DNA from: Tenebrio molitor
Taxonomy: Eukaryota; Arthropoda; Insecta; Coleoptera; Tenebrionidae
Assembly: GCF_963966145.1 (NCBI RefSeq)
Contig: NC_091055.1
Span: forward strand, 3,844,001 to 3,908,000
DNA length: 64,000 bases
Reading direction: 5' to 3'
Shown one piece after another: positions 1 to 12,053 of this stretch. Both the position numbers and the translations under genes were made by a program. The notes beneath the pieces are model-generated. The model saw only the letters and a program-made list of their open reading frames with translations, searched no databases and was not told where the DNA came from. Numbering within the stretch: the stretch's first letter is position 1; each line of letters begins with the position of its first letter.

Positions 1-178
1 TTAGAAAAAAAATTCGCTCTTCCTGAAGAAGATACAGGGTGTCGCAAAATTAACGTATTTCAAGTCGGGGGTCTTGTAGGGAAAAATCTCAAGAATCTCG
101 AAAAAATAAAATAAAAAATATAGGGGGGGATCTTTACAAAGATATATGGGTCTGAAGGTTCAAACTTTTCATCATGTT

Positions 179-1174
179 GTTGTATGTATATTTAATACCT
201 ATACAGGTTTATAAATTATCCGATTTTCGACATTTCCCACTAACTCAATAAAATACAATAAAATATAATATAATAACTAAAACTAACTAACTAAATAAGA
301 CAATAATTCAAAACAATAACAAATTAGCAGCTTTCCAAATACAATTATCCCTCCCCACATATTGTTCCTCTTCTCCACTCAACCTTCTTCATCCATTCGA
401 TCCCTCTTCCGTCCTCATTCAACATTTCTTCTCTACTTTCCTCTCTCTCTCTCAATTCTACGCATTCATTCAACATATGTTCTATCGTTTCCTTTTTTTC
501 TCCACACATCCTGCACACTCTAATCCTATCCTCATTCCAATATTTATTCTCTCTCTCCTCATTTCCACACCTAAATCTTGCTATTATCACTCTCTCCTTT
601 CTACTCTCTCTTCCTAGGTACTTTGGTAGTTCTTCCGTTATTATTTTTTCATACTTCCCATTGTACCTAGATTCCCTAATTCTCGTTCTTCTTTCCTGCA
701 CTTGCACATCTCTGTCTCTCTGCACCAATTCATATGTCATTGCTCTGCCTCCCTCTCGCATTCTTTCTATCTCCGCTCCTGCATACCCATTTCTTTCGAA
801 ATATGCCTCCCTCTCTTTCCATACCTCTTTTCCTATTTCTTTCCTTTTTTCTTTCAGACACTCTTGCAAAATTCTACACTCTCCTCTCTCTATCAACCTC
901 TCCTCAAATCTTATTGCTCTCTTTCCTGCTTCTATTCTTATTCCATCCCTTTTTGTTTCCTCCATCACTATATAGCCCGGTGTCTCTCTATCTACTCCTA
1001 GCACCCATTTCAAATATTTTCCTTGCACCCCTTCCAACCCTTCTTGCTCTCTCCATCCCCATATTTCCGCTCCATACATCATCACGCTTTTCACCAGACT
1101 ATCAAACATCATTATTCTCCTTCTAAAGTCATGTCCAAATTTTCTCTCTCCTATCCCCCATACCGCTCCTTATT
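179..1174 (-). mobile_element. 5'-truncated non-LTR retrotransposon insertion with 16-base target duplication
   Basis: The insertion is bounded by identical copies of AACTTTTCATCATGTT at 163-178 and 1175-1190. The family A copy at 47.8 kb has this sequence once, with one mismatch and without the insert, so the boundaries are well defined. The insert reads on the minus strand. It is truncated at 1174 in the middle of the reverse transcriptase C-terminal region and has a 3' untranslated part at 179-344. I see no poly(A) or simple-repeat tail at its 3' edge. A 16-base duplication with 5' truncation is the classic product of target-primed reverse transcription. Confidence 0.88.
345..1174 (-). pseudogene. 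Non-LTR retrotransposon ORF2, C-terminal remnant (thumb plus zinc-binding domain)
   Basis: An uninterrupted frame of roughly 275 codons runs from the truncation point to a TAA at 345-347. The listed 255-residue ORF begins at an internal Met; the frame upstream still reads VWGIGERKFG and belongs to the same domain. Visible blocks are YGAEIWGW and LGVDRETPGY (region after the RT palm), a charged R/E-rich coiled-coil-like stretch, ARFRCGNEERENKYW, and the zinc ligand pattern CX2CX8HX4C (CRMCGEKKETIEHMLNEC) near the C terminus. The endonuclease and RT catalytic residues are absent, so it is a dead fragment even though the frame is open. It is highly similar to the plus-strand fragment at 16324-16605. 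Clade assignment (R1/Jockey-like) is tentative. Confidence 0.85.
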
Positions 1175-1893
1175 AACTTTTCATCATGTTTTCTTCAAAT
1201 AAAAAATATAAATGGTTGACATTCATTTTGAAATATGGTGAGGATGATTATGTACGAGTAAAATATTAAAATATAAATGAAAAGACATTTCTTGAAAACA
1301 GCTTTATCTCGAAAAAATAAAAGTTTTACTTTTCCAATTTTTGTTCAAAAGGGAAGTACAACATAGCTAGAATATTAATCAGGTACTTTTGAACAAATAT
1401 TGGCAACTTTGATATTTTTTTCAGTGACAGCAATTTTTTTTTTAAACATTTTTACTTGGTCAACAGGATGTCCCCTACTAAGCCCCGAACTTGGAATACG
1501 ATAATTTTAAGACGCCCTGTATAAGCACTTTAATTTTGTTCAATGCATACATAGCAGCCTTCATAACCACAGTGACAAAATACGAGTACTATTCCAGCTA
1601 CGTTGCCATTCCATTTTTAAGAAAAATTACAAAAATTTAAGATTTTTTTTCTCCAAAGTACAGCTATTCTTCAAAAAATTGTTTTACGTTATTATTTCCC
1701 ACAATCATCTACACCATAAATAACAATAAACACTAAACTTTTTAGCCTGTATTTGAAGAAAACGCACTTCAAAGAGTGCACCTTCAGACCAATGTACCTA
1801 TCTTTGTGGGGCGAGTCCCGATTTTTTTTTATTTACATATTTGGACTACTGAAGTGATCCCCTACAACTCCCTGAATTTTGAGACAGCCTGTA

Positions 1894-4096
1894 TAAGCAT
1901 TTTATTTTTCAATCTAGTATAATTGTCTCATCTTATTTGCAGTTGCAGTCAATACTAGTAATCCGTTGAAACTAACGTCGCGTTTGGAAAATAATTCGAT
2001 ACAGTTTTAGGTCAGAATGTCACTGAATGCACGATCAAAATGTGTACCATATTTGAATAAACATTGATTATTACTAATAGAATTTACATGTGAACAGATC
2101 GGACGCTCAATTAGAACTGTTTAAATTTTACCTAACATGATTAGCATTTCCTCTGTCCAAAGGTTTCCCTTCTAATATTGTTGATCGTAACAAGATTAAA
2201 TCAAATAAATAGTTTGCTACGTCCACGAAGACATTACGAGCAGATGAACACGAACATTAGGTATCAAAAAATTGAATAATAATACATAATAAAATGAAGC
2301 CATAGTTTTATTAACTGTTTATTAAAAATTGATAAGTAGGGAGAACATTTTGGGATGATCAGACACAAGAAAAATCTCGCGTGTGCTCAAATTTTGATAA
2401 TTTAAAACGGTAAAATTATGTAAGTATACCTAGCAATGACAATTTTCTTGAGTTGAAGACTGCGACTGCAAATTGTCTTGGAATGATAACATTGCAAATA
2501 TGTTACAGTCAGGTCGTTGACAATTTTTGTCCAATGGGACCAAAGAGAAGGTTTAGGACTAGGAGGAAATTTCGAAAATCCGTGAAAATAATGCGATATT
2601 TTGATGGCGAGTCAATGATGATGGATACGCAGGAGTGCGACGCAACGTTGGCCATTCTTCATTCCATATGCATAGAAATTTAATAGCATTTCGAAATCCG
2701 ATGTAACTTTGCACAGCAGCAAAATGTTATCCATATCATCTGGCATGCAAATCAAATGCAAAATTATACACCTTATTGGCACGGTACGGCAAGCAAAGCA
2801 CTCACTAGTTCCTCTGAAAATACACGGCTTTGCCGTGTTTACAGAGCCGACGAGCTCGCCTAAACACAACTTTCCGAATTGTAAACACGTAGCGTTTCAA
2901 TCGCGGTTGTGTCTACCATAATGTCGGGGTGGCATTTTCGGCGGTCTACCTCTGTTAAAAGTCAGGTTAGTCAGAAGCGGGACCAAGTACCCAACTTATC
3001 CCAACACCTACAAACACCGCGCATAAGCACAAAACTTCTGATCTATGCTCCACCTGCTAATTAATTGCACGTTCGCCCATTACCTTCGATACTCCTTCTC
3101 GAGTAAACATACGAATTATTCAGACCCCAATTAACATCGATCTTTTTTAATTAGCAATCGCGAAGCCGATTCATTAATCGAACACCAAACAAAAATCATA
3201 CCCTCGGACGTGTTTTACTGGTTGCCTACTTCACATTTTGACCGATGAATTATGTTCCACATATTCCAATTATTAAACTCATTATTGTGCTCATTATCAC
3301 CGAATGAGTTCCTCTTTCTTTGATATAACTCCGTACGCTGCTAGATTGCACGTTTTTAAATTCTAGTTCCAAAACATAACGCAGTGAAAAGTACTAAACT
3401 CTCCATCTCAATTGTTTCACGTTATGTAGAAAACAATCATTGTAGCCTTGCAGATTAATTCTCGCCACACTTGTTTCTGTGTCTGTCTTCTGTCAAAAAA
3501 CGTGCAATCTATCAGAGTACGGGGTATACCTCTTAAATTGTTCCAAAAATACAAGTTTTCTAAAATCACACTTTGCACAGTGTCGATCGAGATTTTCAGT
3601 AAAATAAGTCTTCCTAAACAATTGTTTTATAGTTCTTCTTTAGATTTGGTCAGCACTATTCAAGGATTTGTATTCCTCATTTTAATTTTTTTTCTCATTT
3701 TTTTTTTCACCATTATCCTCTCACGTGAATATTTTGTAGCACATCCAATTCTCTCACCCCTTTTAGAGTATTAGATAAGTAAGTTAAAGTAAAGGAGAGT
3801 GGTTTACGGCTTGGTTAGTTTGGACATTCTGTGCTTGAATTTTAGAATCTTGGAGAGTACAAAGCCGGTGAATAAGTGATCTAGACAAATAAATTAAAAA
3901 AAATAACAGTTCTCCATTTGAAAAATAAAATGAATGTTCATTTAACTTCCGACGAAACCGGAAACACGAGGGATGTAAACATTGCAAATTAAAGTAGTTT
4001 CGTCGCCACCTTTCAACACAAAACAATGTTTTTCTTTTCCGCTTTAGTAATAACCGAGTTATCACATTGTTGGGATTGTTCCGAACTTTCATAATA
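1894..4096. other. Unassigned AT-rich stretch
   Basis: Open frames here are short (at most about 110 codons), overlap on both strands and contain no recognisable motif, so I do not call them genes. A T-rich run of about 50 bases around 3680-3720 inflates one of them. No RNA gene or element ends are visible up to 4096. Confidence 0.5.
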
Positions 4097-4160
4097 CAGG
4101 GTGCTAATAAAATATTGAAGCGCTCTTTTTTGCTTAAAATCGTAGGTTAAATAAGCGTGA
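4097..4160. mobile_element. Solitary CAGGGTG-type transposon end
   Basis: TA followed by CAGGGTGCTAATAAAATATT resembles the left ends of the two-ended MITEs elsewhere in the window. No inverted partner is visible downstream, so it may be a truncated copy or chance. The right boundary given is arbitrary. Confidence 0.35.
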
Positions 4161-6429
4161 CATTACGTCGCATGTACGTGCATTTTACATCAAAGATAAC
4201 TCTGGGTGAATAATGTAAAAAGCAAACTACACTTTTAAATAAATAAAAATGTACGATATGACAACAAAATTGTAAACGCTCGTCGAAAAAAGGCTAAACG
4301 ATGTTTGATTTTTTAGTCGAAAACAAACGTGGCCACAATGGACGTTAATTAAACAAACCTCGGCCCAATTTATTTACTAATTGTTTATTAGCTTCCACTT
4401 TCACTACGTTTATATTTTAATATTCGGTTAAAAATTTGTGACGGACGGGAGTTTTCAAAATAAAAATGAAACAGTACGCCGCTTAATTAATCCCGGTTAT
4501 TGCAAACATTTATTTAATAAAATAAACATTAAAGAGCTTTATTGTATTTGACTGCGTTTACTGCATCCGAAAATAAATTTACAACAAAGTTAATTGAGAA
4601 ACCGAGGAACGCTGAAAATTTTTAAAACCGTAATTAAACACAGCGCTGGCGGATGTAAATCAAAACACAAAAACGTAATTTTCAGGGTGACCTTGTGAAC
4701 AGCACGGGTCCGGGATCGGAGCCTTGCAGCGTCTCCGGCTCGACAAGTGTGGCGAATATTTTTGTCGCCTGGAGGAATTATGGACGGGGTGGCGTGCAAG
4801 ATGACGGTAGAAATCGTCCCGCGGGGCTATTTCGTCGGTGATTAGGGAGAAGACATAGATTTGTAAATTGTATAAGTGGAGGCCGGCCAGAGCAGCGTTT
4901 TAGAAGTTTCGGAATTAACCCACAACATGAATTGTACAAGACAAGTCCCAAGACGCATTGTTGCCACGAACAGACATTTTATCACCACCCTAACGCTTCT
5001 TCTTAAGCCAATAAACCTGCCATGCTGCTCGTTCATTTGATTCATTCTATATTCCGGCCTAGTCTGCAATTTACATGTTATCGATATTTTTATCATCGTT
5101 ATAAAATCGTTTTGCAATCTTCTTCCACAACTCATATTAATGAGGCGTACACACAAATCCCTCCCAATCGGCACCTCATCTCTCCACGAGAAATTTCATT
5201 TTCTGTACAGCAATTGTCTAAAGTCGACTTTCCGCCGCAAAAATGAAACGAAAACTTTCTAAAATACATTCAAACTTGCTAAAATTAAACTGGAAGGCTT
5301 TGTTTAAAGTCGACTCTCTAGCGGGATACCAACGTCAAAGCCAATATTTTCCACTATCTTAGCCAGTTCGGAGCTTTTGTCGCTCCGGAATCGAATTTTT
5401 CCATGCCCATACCGAAGCGACTCTATTCTGTCACCGAGACACGATCAATTACAGAAACTCACCTGACGGAGACGATCGAAACCCTCGCAAACATTTTTCT
5501 TCAGAATGAATTCGAAAAATAGACATTTCTGCATTGGCGCATTTGTGGCTTTTACAGAAAATTAAAAAGCTCGTTGATTTGAGTAGTCTACGGAACTCTA
5601 CGATGAGAGTCAATTAAGCTTCTGGTTCTGATATCAAAAACTTGCTGTTAAATGTTTGTAAATATTTGTTTGCACAACATTTAAAAGTTTCGGTTCGAAC
5701 GATTCATTAATAGTTTGCAACCTGGATGAAACCCAATTCAAATAAGAAATATTCAGTTTTTGCAGTGTACCTACATCCTGCTAAGCTACGAAATTAGCGA
5801 AAATTAATTTAACCCAAAATGGAATTTATACTGCGAGATTCGTATCCTTAAATGTTATCACTTGATGTTTTGTTAATGTGATAATACGAACTAGCCGCTT
5901 TCCGTGGCTTACAAAGGTTCTACTTATACCTACATACATAATGTTATTTTCACATTAGTCTATTAGTGGGTTCTATTTATGACTAGTCCAGATGAATTAT
6001 TACTCCAGAAAGAGCCTAAACGGATTAAGGCTGTGTATGCGAAACGATCGATTTTTTGTGGAATTTTTGTACTTTCAGAAAATGAGATTATTTCGGTACA
6101 ATCATGTTGCAAAAATTTTAATCCAAAATGTGGAAGGGTATAAAGAGAGGCAAGAAATTTTGTTAGACCCAGACATAATTCGTACGATGAATTTAAAACA
6201 CGAGGTTTGAAATAATAAGGGTGTAGTGTATATAATTTTATTTTCAATAATACTGAACAACACACAAACAAAAGGCGAATGATACTGAAATTACAAGCAG
6301 AATTTCACTACAGTACTCACTCGTTAAACACAAATAAAAAATGTATATTCTATTTGTTCAATAGGAGAAAGAGAAATAAAAAAGTAAGGATTGAAGATTT
6401 AAAATGTATTCGTTTGGAGAGGAAGTAAA
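4161..6429. other. Unassigned AT-rich stretch
   Basis: Short overlapping frames only; none has a motif, and the longest (4842-5174 minus, 110 codons) is overlapped by a similar frame on the other strand. I see no element boundaries or RNA genes. Confidence 0.5.
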
Positions 6430-8430
6430 TCGGGATTTGTGCAGGATGATGCGTGCTCTCATAAGGCCAAAAATGTAGTGAATTGTCTCAAACAGCGCAG
6501 CGAGACAACGAATAAAATAAAAAATGAAGCAAAAATTTTAAAAATGACAACCACTAAATTTTATCTCTCTTCTATTGAATAAACAAGATGAGGCACGCTC
6601 TCATAAGGCAAAAATATAGTACATGTGTAGGTATACGTATTGTCTGGAAAAAGAAATGTGTCTTAAATTATTTGAGTACCTAATAGATATGTAAAAGAAT
6701 CATAAAAATTTAATGACATAAATGAGTTCACCGGAAGCATATTAATTTATTGTTTGAGAGCTAATTAACGTAAATAACATGTTTGTAATTATTTTTTTTA
6801 ACTCACTACATACATACCTTCAAAATGACATTTCGCGAGCGCAACGGTTAACCGCGAACGTAGATTTCGCGCACTAGTGCTTCATAATCATCCAAAAAGC
6901 ATTAGTCTTTTTGAGCATTCGAAAAATAATTTGACTTGTTTGAATAATACAGTCTGGTTTACAAAACGTCAATTCTTCAATTTCAATGTTGAAAATTTCG
7001 AAAGAGTGAAAATAAAAAAGAATTAATTCGATTGACACTTAGCAAGCGCGTGGACAAGCGCCATCTATGTATTCACAAAGGGTACACGACAAATCAGACA
7101 TAATGTTCGTTTCAAAAAATTTCGTACAAACTTCGATGCACGAAGACGTATTCGGCACATTCGCACAAATTAATGCGCTCATGCGCGAAATAGTAATTTA
7201 CCTACGTATGCAGAAAGTGAAATTTCCCTCTTGAGCACTTTATTTCGGCACGACCGCAGGGAGTGCTGCATTAGCGCGAACGCGGGAAATTTCTTCCCGC
7301 AAAAGTTAGGTACAATATTTTTTGTAACGAGTAACTCAAAAATATTTAAAAATAAAATTTAAAAAGGAAATAATTTAACATTAGTAGTAACGGTTTTACG
7401 ATTGGGTTGGTAGCATCTTCCGTTAAAATTTAAAGCGTCGCTGGCGTCTTCCACGACCACACACCATATTGAACAAATTCTTTCTTTTCACTTAAAAAAC
7501 AACAATAATTATTTTCTGGGTCCTGTTATTACTCTTACTCTTTGAATTATATGTATTGTTATTTGTTTTATAATGAAATTACTCATTTGTGTTAATGAGA
7601 ATTAATGTTACAATTGCAAATGTGACGAAACGTCCATTTTGTTTAAAGTGAATTGACGTTTCCCTCTGTTTACGTTATTAAATACCAACCTTACAATGCA
7701 ATTTCCCCTAGTTTCTGCTGCAAAGTAAAAAACACAGCGTGCGGGAAATCGTTGTTTCCGCACTCCGAGGGCAACCGGGAAATACTGATTTTGAGGCTAT
7801 GAGTACAAAAAATGAGTTCTCGCACTCGGTTCGTAAATAAGTATTGTTGAACTACAAGTAAAATAAAAATACAGGTGCCTTTATTTGAACAGGATGGTGC
7901 ACTTTTTCATAAGACACAACTGTATAGAATTTGTAGGATGAATCTAGAATAAAATGAAATATTGAAAACAGTACGAATATTCGATGAGATATTCGAAATT
8001 CATTTTATTTTCAATAAGATTGTGGAGTCCAGAAATGTAATAAAATATAAATAATGCAATCTAAAATGTATTGGTTCAACGAGTAAAAAGAATAATTCAA
8101 AAAGTAAGGAAGGTTTATCTGCTTTGCGAGTCGAATAAATTTTATGCAGGATGATGCACTGTCGCACACTGCGAAAGAACCGAAGTAAAGTAGAAAATCT
8201 GTTTAGAGTTATTACACAGCAGACTCGTAAAAACCAATCAAGTCTCTACTTTTGTAGTGGAAGCATAACAATTCACAGACTGTAATTTAGTCAAGATAAA
8301 TAATCAATTTGTGCTTTTACAGAAGCGCAACAGATAAAAAAGTGACAACTGTTGAAGTGTATTTAGCTATTTAAAGCTCGACTTAAACAGAATGACGTGC
8401 GCTCGTGCAATACGCCATAATTTCGTTATC
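6430..8430 (+). repeat. Dispersed array of five transposase-like QDDA.SH modules
   Basis: Five short plus-strand segments translate to versions of one motif: QDDACSHKAK (6442), QDEARSHKAK (about 6588), EQDGALFHKT (about 7887), MQDDALSHTAK (about 8144) and KQNDVRSCNTP (about 8386). The pattern matches the second catalytic Asp block of Tc1/mariner transposases (the DNARPH / QDNAPCHTA type). The first is the longest: it reads on through NVVNCLKQR and is preceded by a W-RG-K context. Nucleotide similarity extends beyond the motif in places (AAAATGTATT and AAAAAGTAAGGA recur upstream), so this looks like duplicated, decayed segments rather than one gene. Between 6.8 and 7.85 kb lies a CpG-richer block without a clear copy. 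All frames are broken by stops, so nothing here can be functional. Confidence 0.5.
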
Positions 8431-10715
8431 GTGTTCTAAAATTATAGAAAGAAATAATTATAGAATGTTTGGATAATGAGACAGACAAACAAACGGTTTC
8501 CAGAATAGTTGGATGAATAAAAGAACAAGAAAAAGAAAAAAAAAAGAAGATATCCTCGGGGAAAGAAATTTGTTTGTTTTGATGTCCGCGGATGTAATTT
8601 GTGAAAGACCAGCGTCGGACGTCTATATTAGGAGTTAAATATTTTAAGAAATAGAGTTTCAGAGTGAAAATAAGCGTGTTCTGAATTGGGTGGCGCACAG
8701 GTGCAAAGTTATGTATGAAGACGCAACAAATATTTGTTGAAGAGAGTTTATTCCAAGTCACGTACAGTTTTACTTTGTTTCATCTTACGCGTATGAAATG
8801 TTGTCAGACGCTGGCTCTATTTTAGTTCGTATGTACTTAATACGGCTAAAGTAGGAGATTGGAATAATGTAGATAAGGGGAAACCTTGTTGTTTCTGTTT
8901 TATAAATAGCGAAATCGTGATTTCCTTAACTGCAATCCTGACGTTTAATTATAATTCTGGTTTTTTTCTGTCCATGTAAACAGGTGAGCTAATGAAAATT
9001 GTTCTGAGTAATTAAAGCGTACGTCAAAAAGGAACCGTTGCTCTGCTTTGTGGAAGTTTGAACAAAAGCAATCGAATGATCGACGAAAGAGAATATATTT
9101 TGCATTTAAGAAGGGAGATGTTTGAGTGGTTGTCACCCTTGACTACCGTGATGTGGCTGTCCCGTAATTTGACAAGCAAATATTGCTACCATATATACGG
9201 TTCGCAAAATGTGGGGTAGAAGCATAAATAAAATTGTACAGTTGAGACAAATCAAAGCGAGAATCGCCTAAGGTGGTTCAAGCGGAGCTTCCAAGGGTTT
9301 TATCTAAACGCTCTCGTAGACTGAAACTTGATTTATTATCCCCTGATAAAATCTTACTAGTTACAGTTTAAAGAAATGCCGCTTCCATCTTGATCATCTA
9401 TAACAAATCGAGTTTTCGAGCGTTATTGCGAATTAAACCCGAATTAAACTAATCCCCCCCATACAAGTATACACAATTTGCATACTTGATACGTCCCGTC
9501 CGCTCGACTAATCCGACACAAAAGTCGCGCTAATACAATTTACCAAACTAAAAAGACGCCTCTTTTTCTACTGAACGAAACTCTCGTACTCCGACTATAT
9601 AAATTGGTACATTAATCTGGTTTATTATGATATTTTCTCGAGGCTGTGTTTTTACGGCGAAAAACAGAAACGTGCAAACATATCCTGTATATGAATTTTT
9701 CGTATGCACACATTGTAGAATATGAGGAAATGTGACGGGTCACATATAGCATTTTGAAAACTGCCTCCTGTGACACATTCATCATGAGAAAGTAACGGCC
9801 ATTCCTGTGTCCTGCTCTCCTAAATATGAAAATCTTTGATAAATGACTTTGAGATCTATATGTACGCTCTATATACAACACTTTAAAAGGAGACGAACAA
9901 TTTAAACGCGTTTAATCCGTTCACAGGAGCATCGTCGAAAGGTCTGTTTCCTGGTGATTGGATGTTTAATACCGCCACACATATGAATCACAATCTTCTC
10001 ATTATCGAAACAATCTCGCTCTATCCACAATACACATATACTGGGGGCCATTATTGTTTGTGCAGTACTACACAATGAAGATTACATGTAACCACAATCA
10101 ATAACCGAACCGGTCAAATCATTCACTATTAATTCACCGACTTACGTGGAAATTTTCGATTAATTCCGTCAACAAATCATTTTAATTAATTCATTTGAAG
10201 CGCCATTTCAAATCAGATGGTTTCTTAATCGGCTTTTTTAAACTCAATTACCGATGAATAGATCGAAACTCGAATGAACTCGAAGCCGACGACATTTCTC
10301 CACAGCACATCGCTACAGACCCCCCAAACGACTACTGCAATGCCTGTATCGACGCTACAATTGTCACTTTAAAACGACACGCTCCGGTAATAATCTACTG
10401 CTGAACTAAAAAATTATAATTCGATTGACAAAATACAAAACCAGGTGATCGATCACGACGATAAAATAAACACCACGTAAAATATGGAGAGATGAGATCT
10501 TGGCCCGTGCGCTGACGACTTTGCCAAATTAACGAGTGAGACAGAAATGTCGCTCCATTATAAATATTGAGACAAATTAAAAATCACAAAAATCGAGATC
10601 TTACAAAGTATCGACCGAAATATCCGACCCTAAACCCACCTCCTTCATTCCAAACGACAAATTAATATGATTTGATCATTTCGAAAACATCTCAGGTTTT
10701 TTCTGCTATCAGGTA
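8431..10715. other. Unassigned AT-rich stretch
   Basis: No credible gene. Frames of 60-111 codons occur but lack motifs. No inverted-repeat element or RNA gene was recognised. Confidence 0.5.
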
Positions 10716-10717
10716 TA

Positions 10718-11157
10718 CAGGGTGTTTTTTAAATGCCAGTACAAAAAAAAACTGGGTCGTCTGGAGATTCTGAAGTGTCCAGAAAATCTTCTTTTTTTTT
10801 TAATCGTAGGGATAAACTAACCCTGTCCATGCTCATTCTACGCCACAGACACAACAATAGTAAACAATAAGTTAAACCATAGCAACCCGACAATGCTATG
10901 AACAAAAATACAATTACATACATATAAATAAATTATTAAATAAAAATAATTTATTTAACAAAATTATTATTATTGTTGCTTGACAACCCCAATTACGTTT
11001 TTAATTCAGTAGCGTACTGGCAATTTTAACCAAAATTAAATTTATTTTTATCTCGAAAATGAAAAGCATTTTATTAGAGAATTTTTTTGTGTATGTGTTC
11101 TACTCATCCGTACTTATTACCAGTCTTTTTTTGTACTAGCATTTAAAACACACCCTG
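10718..11157. mobile_element. 440-base MITE with TA duplication and CAGGGTGT ends
   Basis: The left end is CAGGGTGTTTTTTAAATGCC and the right end, inverted, is CAGGGTGTGTTTTAAATGCT. The similarity continues to AGTACAAAAAAA, giving a terminal inverted repeat of about 35 bases. TA flanks both sides (10716-10717, 11158-11159). The interior is AT-rich and non-coding. It is probably a Tc1/mariner-derived non-autonomous element. Confidence 0.88.
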
Positions 11158-11218
11158 TATATTTTTCATGTTGTTACAAATTTTCAAAAGATAAAAATTT
11201 AATTTAGCGGTTTCGATG

Positions 11219-11450
11219 ATGCACCGCGAAGCGCAGAGGCCTACCTGGAATGTAAAGTTATTTTGGGTGAGCGATAACAATTTATTGGTGAGGGAAGACA
11301 GTGATTAGCAAGCGCTTGTGCGGAATTCAATTCAATTTTTTGTGGTCTACAGCTAATGTTTGTTTATTGTTTGGTGTTTATTGTCAATCAACAATAAATT
11401 AGTTATTAATGTTCCATACAAGTTTCTTCAAATTAAATCGACGAGCCTAT
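11219..11450 (+). repeat. Interspersed repeat F, copy 1
   Basis: Begins ATGCACCGCGAAGCGCAGAG then GCCTACCTGGAATGT. The same block occurs at 33810, differing at few positions. Weaker similarity continues through a GTCAATC.ACA.TAAA segment to TTCTTCAAAT..CGACGA, so the shared unit is about 220 bases. There are no inverted ends and no coding capacity. It could be a SINE-like or other interspersed repeat; the class is unknown. Confidence 0.6.
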
Positions 11451-12053
11451 AATCGGAATAAATGTCACATAAGTGATTCATAAACAAAAAATCTATCCAA
11501 AAAACCTAGAAACAAAAACTTTTTTCAAGATATGTAAAAGGTGATCAAAAAGAAAACAAACAAAGAGTGCTACCTCATCTTTCGTTTTCTCGAAACGTTC
11601 TTCTAGGTTTTTCTAGGTTAACAACAGCACAACATTGATGTTTCTTTGACATTTCAGCAAAAAATCTGCTTACCAGTGGCGTCGCGTTTGCTAATAAAGC
11701 TGGTAAATTACCCGTTATTACGAATGTAAAATCTTGCTCTTGTTTATTTTATAAATTTTCTCCATTATCAGATGATAATATCGCGCGTTCAAATGAAATT
11801 CTGGGCTGGGAAGACATTGGAAACTGTTTTTTAAAGTGTAAATTAATTAGAGCATGTTGACAGCTAACCTAAAATGTAGAAACACATACTTTTTTTTTAA
11901 TTTCTTTGCAATGTTTTACATTAAATATAGAATAACTAACGATTATACAGTGCGTTCGTAAAGTTCGGAATAAATTCGATAAAACTGAAAGTAATAATTT
12001 CTGAGAAAAATCCTTGAACAGGTCAACTTCGTTTTTAAAAAGTGCATATTGTT
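11451..12053. other. Unassigned stretch with one possible transposon end
   Basis: Nothing gene-like. At 11948-11975 TATACAGTGCGTTCGTAAAG resembles a mariner-type terminus, but no inverted partner was found. Confidence 0.4.

Larger units (their letters stand above)
35..1519. mobile_element. Family A MITE, copy 1 (TA target duplication), split by a retrotransposon relic
   Basis: The element starts CAGGGTGTCGCAAAATTAACG and ends with the inverse form ..TTTTAAGACGCCCTG, a terminal inverted repeat of about 25 bases. TA is duplicated on both sides (33-34 and 1520-1521). The family B copy at 54.9 kb shows the empty site, GAAGAAGATATAATC. The second A copy, inverted, is at 47162-47933. There is no coding capacity of its own. 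The middle (179-1174) is a later insertion of an RT relic. The TA duplication and CAGGG ends indicate a Tc1/mariner-type transposase acting in trans; this is inference. Confidence 0.9.
1..1891. mobile_element. Family B MITE, copy 1 (left end cut by window, interrupted by A)
   Basis: Bases 1-34 and 1520-1891 together match the uninterrupted copy at 54883-55355: the same run (AGAAAAAAAATTCGCTCTTC) leads to the break, and the same CTTTAATT.TGTTCAAT resumes after it. The right end reads GAGACAGCCTG followed by TA (1892-1893), the degenerate inverse of the CAGGGTGTCTC start seen in copy 2. It is non-coding and non-autonomous, most likely mobilised by a Tc1/mariner transposase because of the TA sites. 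The left terminus lies outside the window. Family A is inserted at 35-1519. Confidence 0.8.

Noticed and set aside
661..1126. Plus-strand frames of 99-130 codons
   Set aside because: Shadows of the minus-strand retrotransposon fragment, which has clear domain similarity.
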